From contig DATDVK010000047.1 in assembly GCA_035290085.1 (NCBI GenBank), positions 1 to 5,876 on the forward strand: DNA of 5,876 nucleotides. Reading direction: 5' to 3'. Position numbers and translations under genes: made by a program. Position 1 is the first letter of the stretch. Every line of letters begins with the position of its first letter. This DNA is from GWB1-54-5 sp035290085. Lineage in GTDB: Bacteria > Patescibacteriota > Gracilibacteria > Peribacterales > Peribacteraceae. Shown here piece after piece: positions 4,818-5,876 of the stretch. Below the pieces are notes generated by a model, which did no database searches, was not told the origin of the DNA, and was given only the letters and a program-made list of their open reading frames with translations.

Positions 4818-5876
4818 ACTCCGGATGGAACTGCGAACCAAGCATAAAGGGATGCCCCTTCAGTTCAACGATTTCCATGAGTCCTGTTTCCGTCCACTCC
4901 CCGGAAAAAATGAGGCCTTTCTCTTCCAGCTTCTTGCGGAAGGAGTTGTTGAATTCGTACCGGTGGCGGTGCCTCTCTGAGATCGATTCCTGCCCGTACG
5001 CCGCAGACGCTTTGGTGCCTTCCCTGAGCTGACACGTGTACGTGCCAAGCCGCAGAGTTCCTCCCTTCGCACGACCTTTGTGCTGGCCGGGGAGAAAGTG
5101 CACCAAATATTTACTCTTCGGGATCTTCCCTTCCTCATCAAATTCCTCACTCGTAATTTGAGGATCTTTGAGCTTCGCTCTGGCGAACTCGATGGCAAGA
5201 ATCTGCGAGCCGAGGCAGAGCCCGAGGTACGGGATCTTCTTCGTACGCGCGTAGCGCGCCGCAGCGATCTTGCCCTCTATGCCGCGGATGCCGAATCCTC
5301 CCGGTACCACTATGCCTTTGCACCTCTCAAGCTCAGCCCACACCTCCGTATCCTTCGCCTCCAATTTCTCGCTGTCTATCCAGACAATCTCCGCCTTCCT
5401 GCCCTGGTGCACTGCCGCAGATTTAATGGCTTCGAGCACGCTCAAGTACGCATCTTCTAAATGGGTGTACTTGCCCACAAGTGCTATGGGAACTAGATGC
5501 CCTTCCGCCTCCGCTTTCTCGTGGCGTTCACTGCCTGCCACCCATTCACGCATATCCGGCTTGAGGGGACCGAAACCCAGCTTCTCCCCGATGATGCGCG
5601 CAATGTCGTACTTCTGAAAATTGAGCGGGACATCGTAAATGGAATTCACCGTCAGGGCCGGGATCACTGCTTCAGAAGGAACACCGCAGAAACGGCTGAT
5701 CTTCTCCAGCAGATCCTTGGGGACTTTGTAGTCCGCACGTGCGAGGATCATATCCGGCTGCAGACCGATGCGGCGAAGTTCGCGCACCGAGAGCTGCGTG
5801 GGCTTCGTCTTGAGCTCTTTGGACCCCTTGAGATAGGGAAGAAGTGTGAGATGGACATGGAAGATGCGCTGCGGAC
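4741..5876 (-). CDS. pyrG: CTP synthase (glutamine-hydrolysing), N-terminus beyond right edge
   Basis: The enzyme makes CTP from UTP, ATP and glutamine, the last step of pyrimidine nucleotide synthesis, in the cytoplasm. The frame stays open to the right edge (first complete codon 5872-5874), giving 377 residues of an expected roughly 535-550, so about 160 N-terminal residues are missing. The visible part starts in the synthetase domain with FHVHLTLLPYLKGSKELKT and KPTQLSVRELRRIGLQPD, both hallmark blocks. The class I glutamine amidotransferase domain follows with VGKYTHLEDAY, VPGGFGIRGIEGK, the nucleophile Cys in LGLCLGSQ (codon 5215-5217), GGTLRLG, ERHRHRYEFNN and the catalytic HPEF (His codon 4825-4827, Glu codon 4819-4821), so the triad is complete. 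The Met usually seen after LCLG is Ser here, a minor variation. The last 25 codons and stop (TAG, 4741-4743) overlap the convergent PHP gene, with no terminator visible between them. An internal GTG at 5787 is not the start because homology continues upstream of it. Confidence 0.97.
   Translation of the reverse strand, partial: PQRIFHVHLTLLPYLKGSKELKTKPTQLSVRELRRIGLQPDMILARADYKVPKDLLEKISRFCGVPSEAVIPALTVNSIYDVPLNFQKYDIARIIGEKLGFGPLKPDMREWVAGSERHEKAEAEGHLVPIALVGKYTHLEDAYLSVLEAIKSAAVHQGRKAEIVWIDSEKLEAKDTEVWAELERCKGIVVPGGFGIRGIEGKIAAARYARTKKIPYLGLCLGSQILAIEFARAKLKDPQITSEEFDEEGKIPKSKYLVHFLPGQHKGRAKGGTLRLGTYTCQLREGTKASAAYGQESISERHRHRYEFNNSFRKKLEEKGLIFSGEWTETGLMEIVELKGHPFMLGSQFHPEFKSRPHRPHPLFRAFLVAVLERRGS

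Overview
The window is bacterial chromosomal DNA of ordinary, slightly GC-rich composition, dense with genes and using the standard code. It shows most of a branched-chain-amino-acid-type (Liv/HAAT) ABC importer locus on the minus strand, a divergent PHP-domain metallohydrolase gene on the plus strand, and the C-terminal two thirds of CTP synthase (pyrG) entering from the right edge on the minus strand. No tRNA, rRNA, CRISPR array or transposase is visible. None of the five visible start codons has a convincing Shine-Dalgarno sequence. Two of them lie 7-8 bases downstream of good -10 hexamers, so leaderless transcription looks common here. That fits several lineages that use few SD sites, including some candidate-phyla (Patescibacteria/Peregrinibacteria-like) bacteria, but the taxon cannot be fixed from this window. 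Both binding proteins carry lipoboxes, so they are membrane-anchored lipoproteins.

Layout, left to right. 1-368 (-): N-terminal part of a LivH-like permease, cut by the window edge. 369-497: intergenic, holding a purine-rich inverted repeat. 498-1607 (-) and 1638-2822 (-): two tandem paralogous LivK-like substrate-binding lipoproteins. 2823-3069: intergenic, with two opposed arrays of a telomere-like TAGGGN hexamer around an 87-base spacer. 3070-3804 (-): LivG-like ATPase. 3805-3869: compact divergent promoter region in which the two -35 elements share the same bases. 3870-4817 (+): PHP-domain protein. 4741-5876 (-): pyrG, whose 3' end overlaps the 3' end of the PHP gene by 77 bp.

The binding proteins would capture ligand outside the cytoplasmic membrane. 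LivH, with a LivM partner presumably beyond the left edge, would form the channel, and LivG (with an unseen LivF) would power import. Transcription order is livG, livK2, livK1, livH. Each multi-gene gap in this order (after livG, after livK1) holds an inverted repeat built from a short tandem motif, starting at or within a few bases of the upstream stop codon. These two elements and the shared -35 leaderless promoter pair are the most unusual things in the window. PyrG (CTP synthesis) and the PHP protein have no evident functional link to the transporter.
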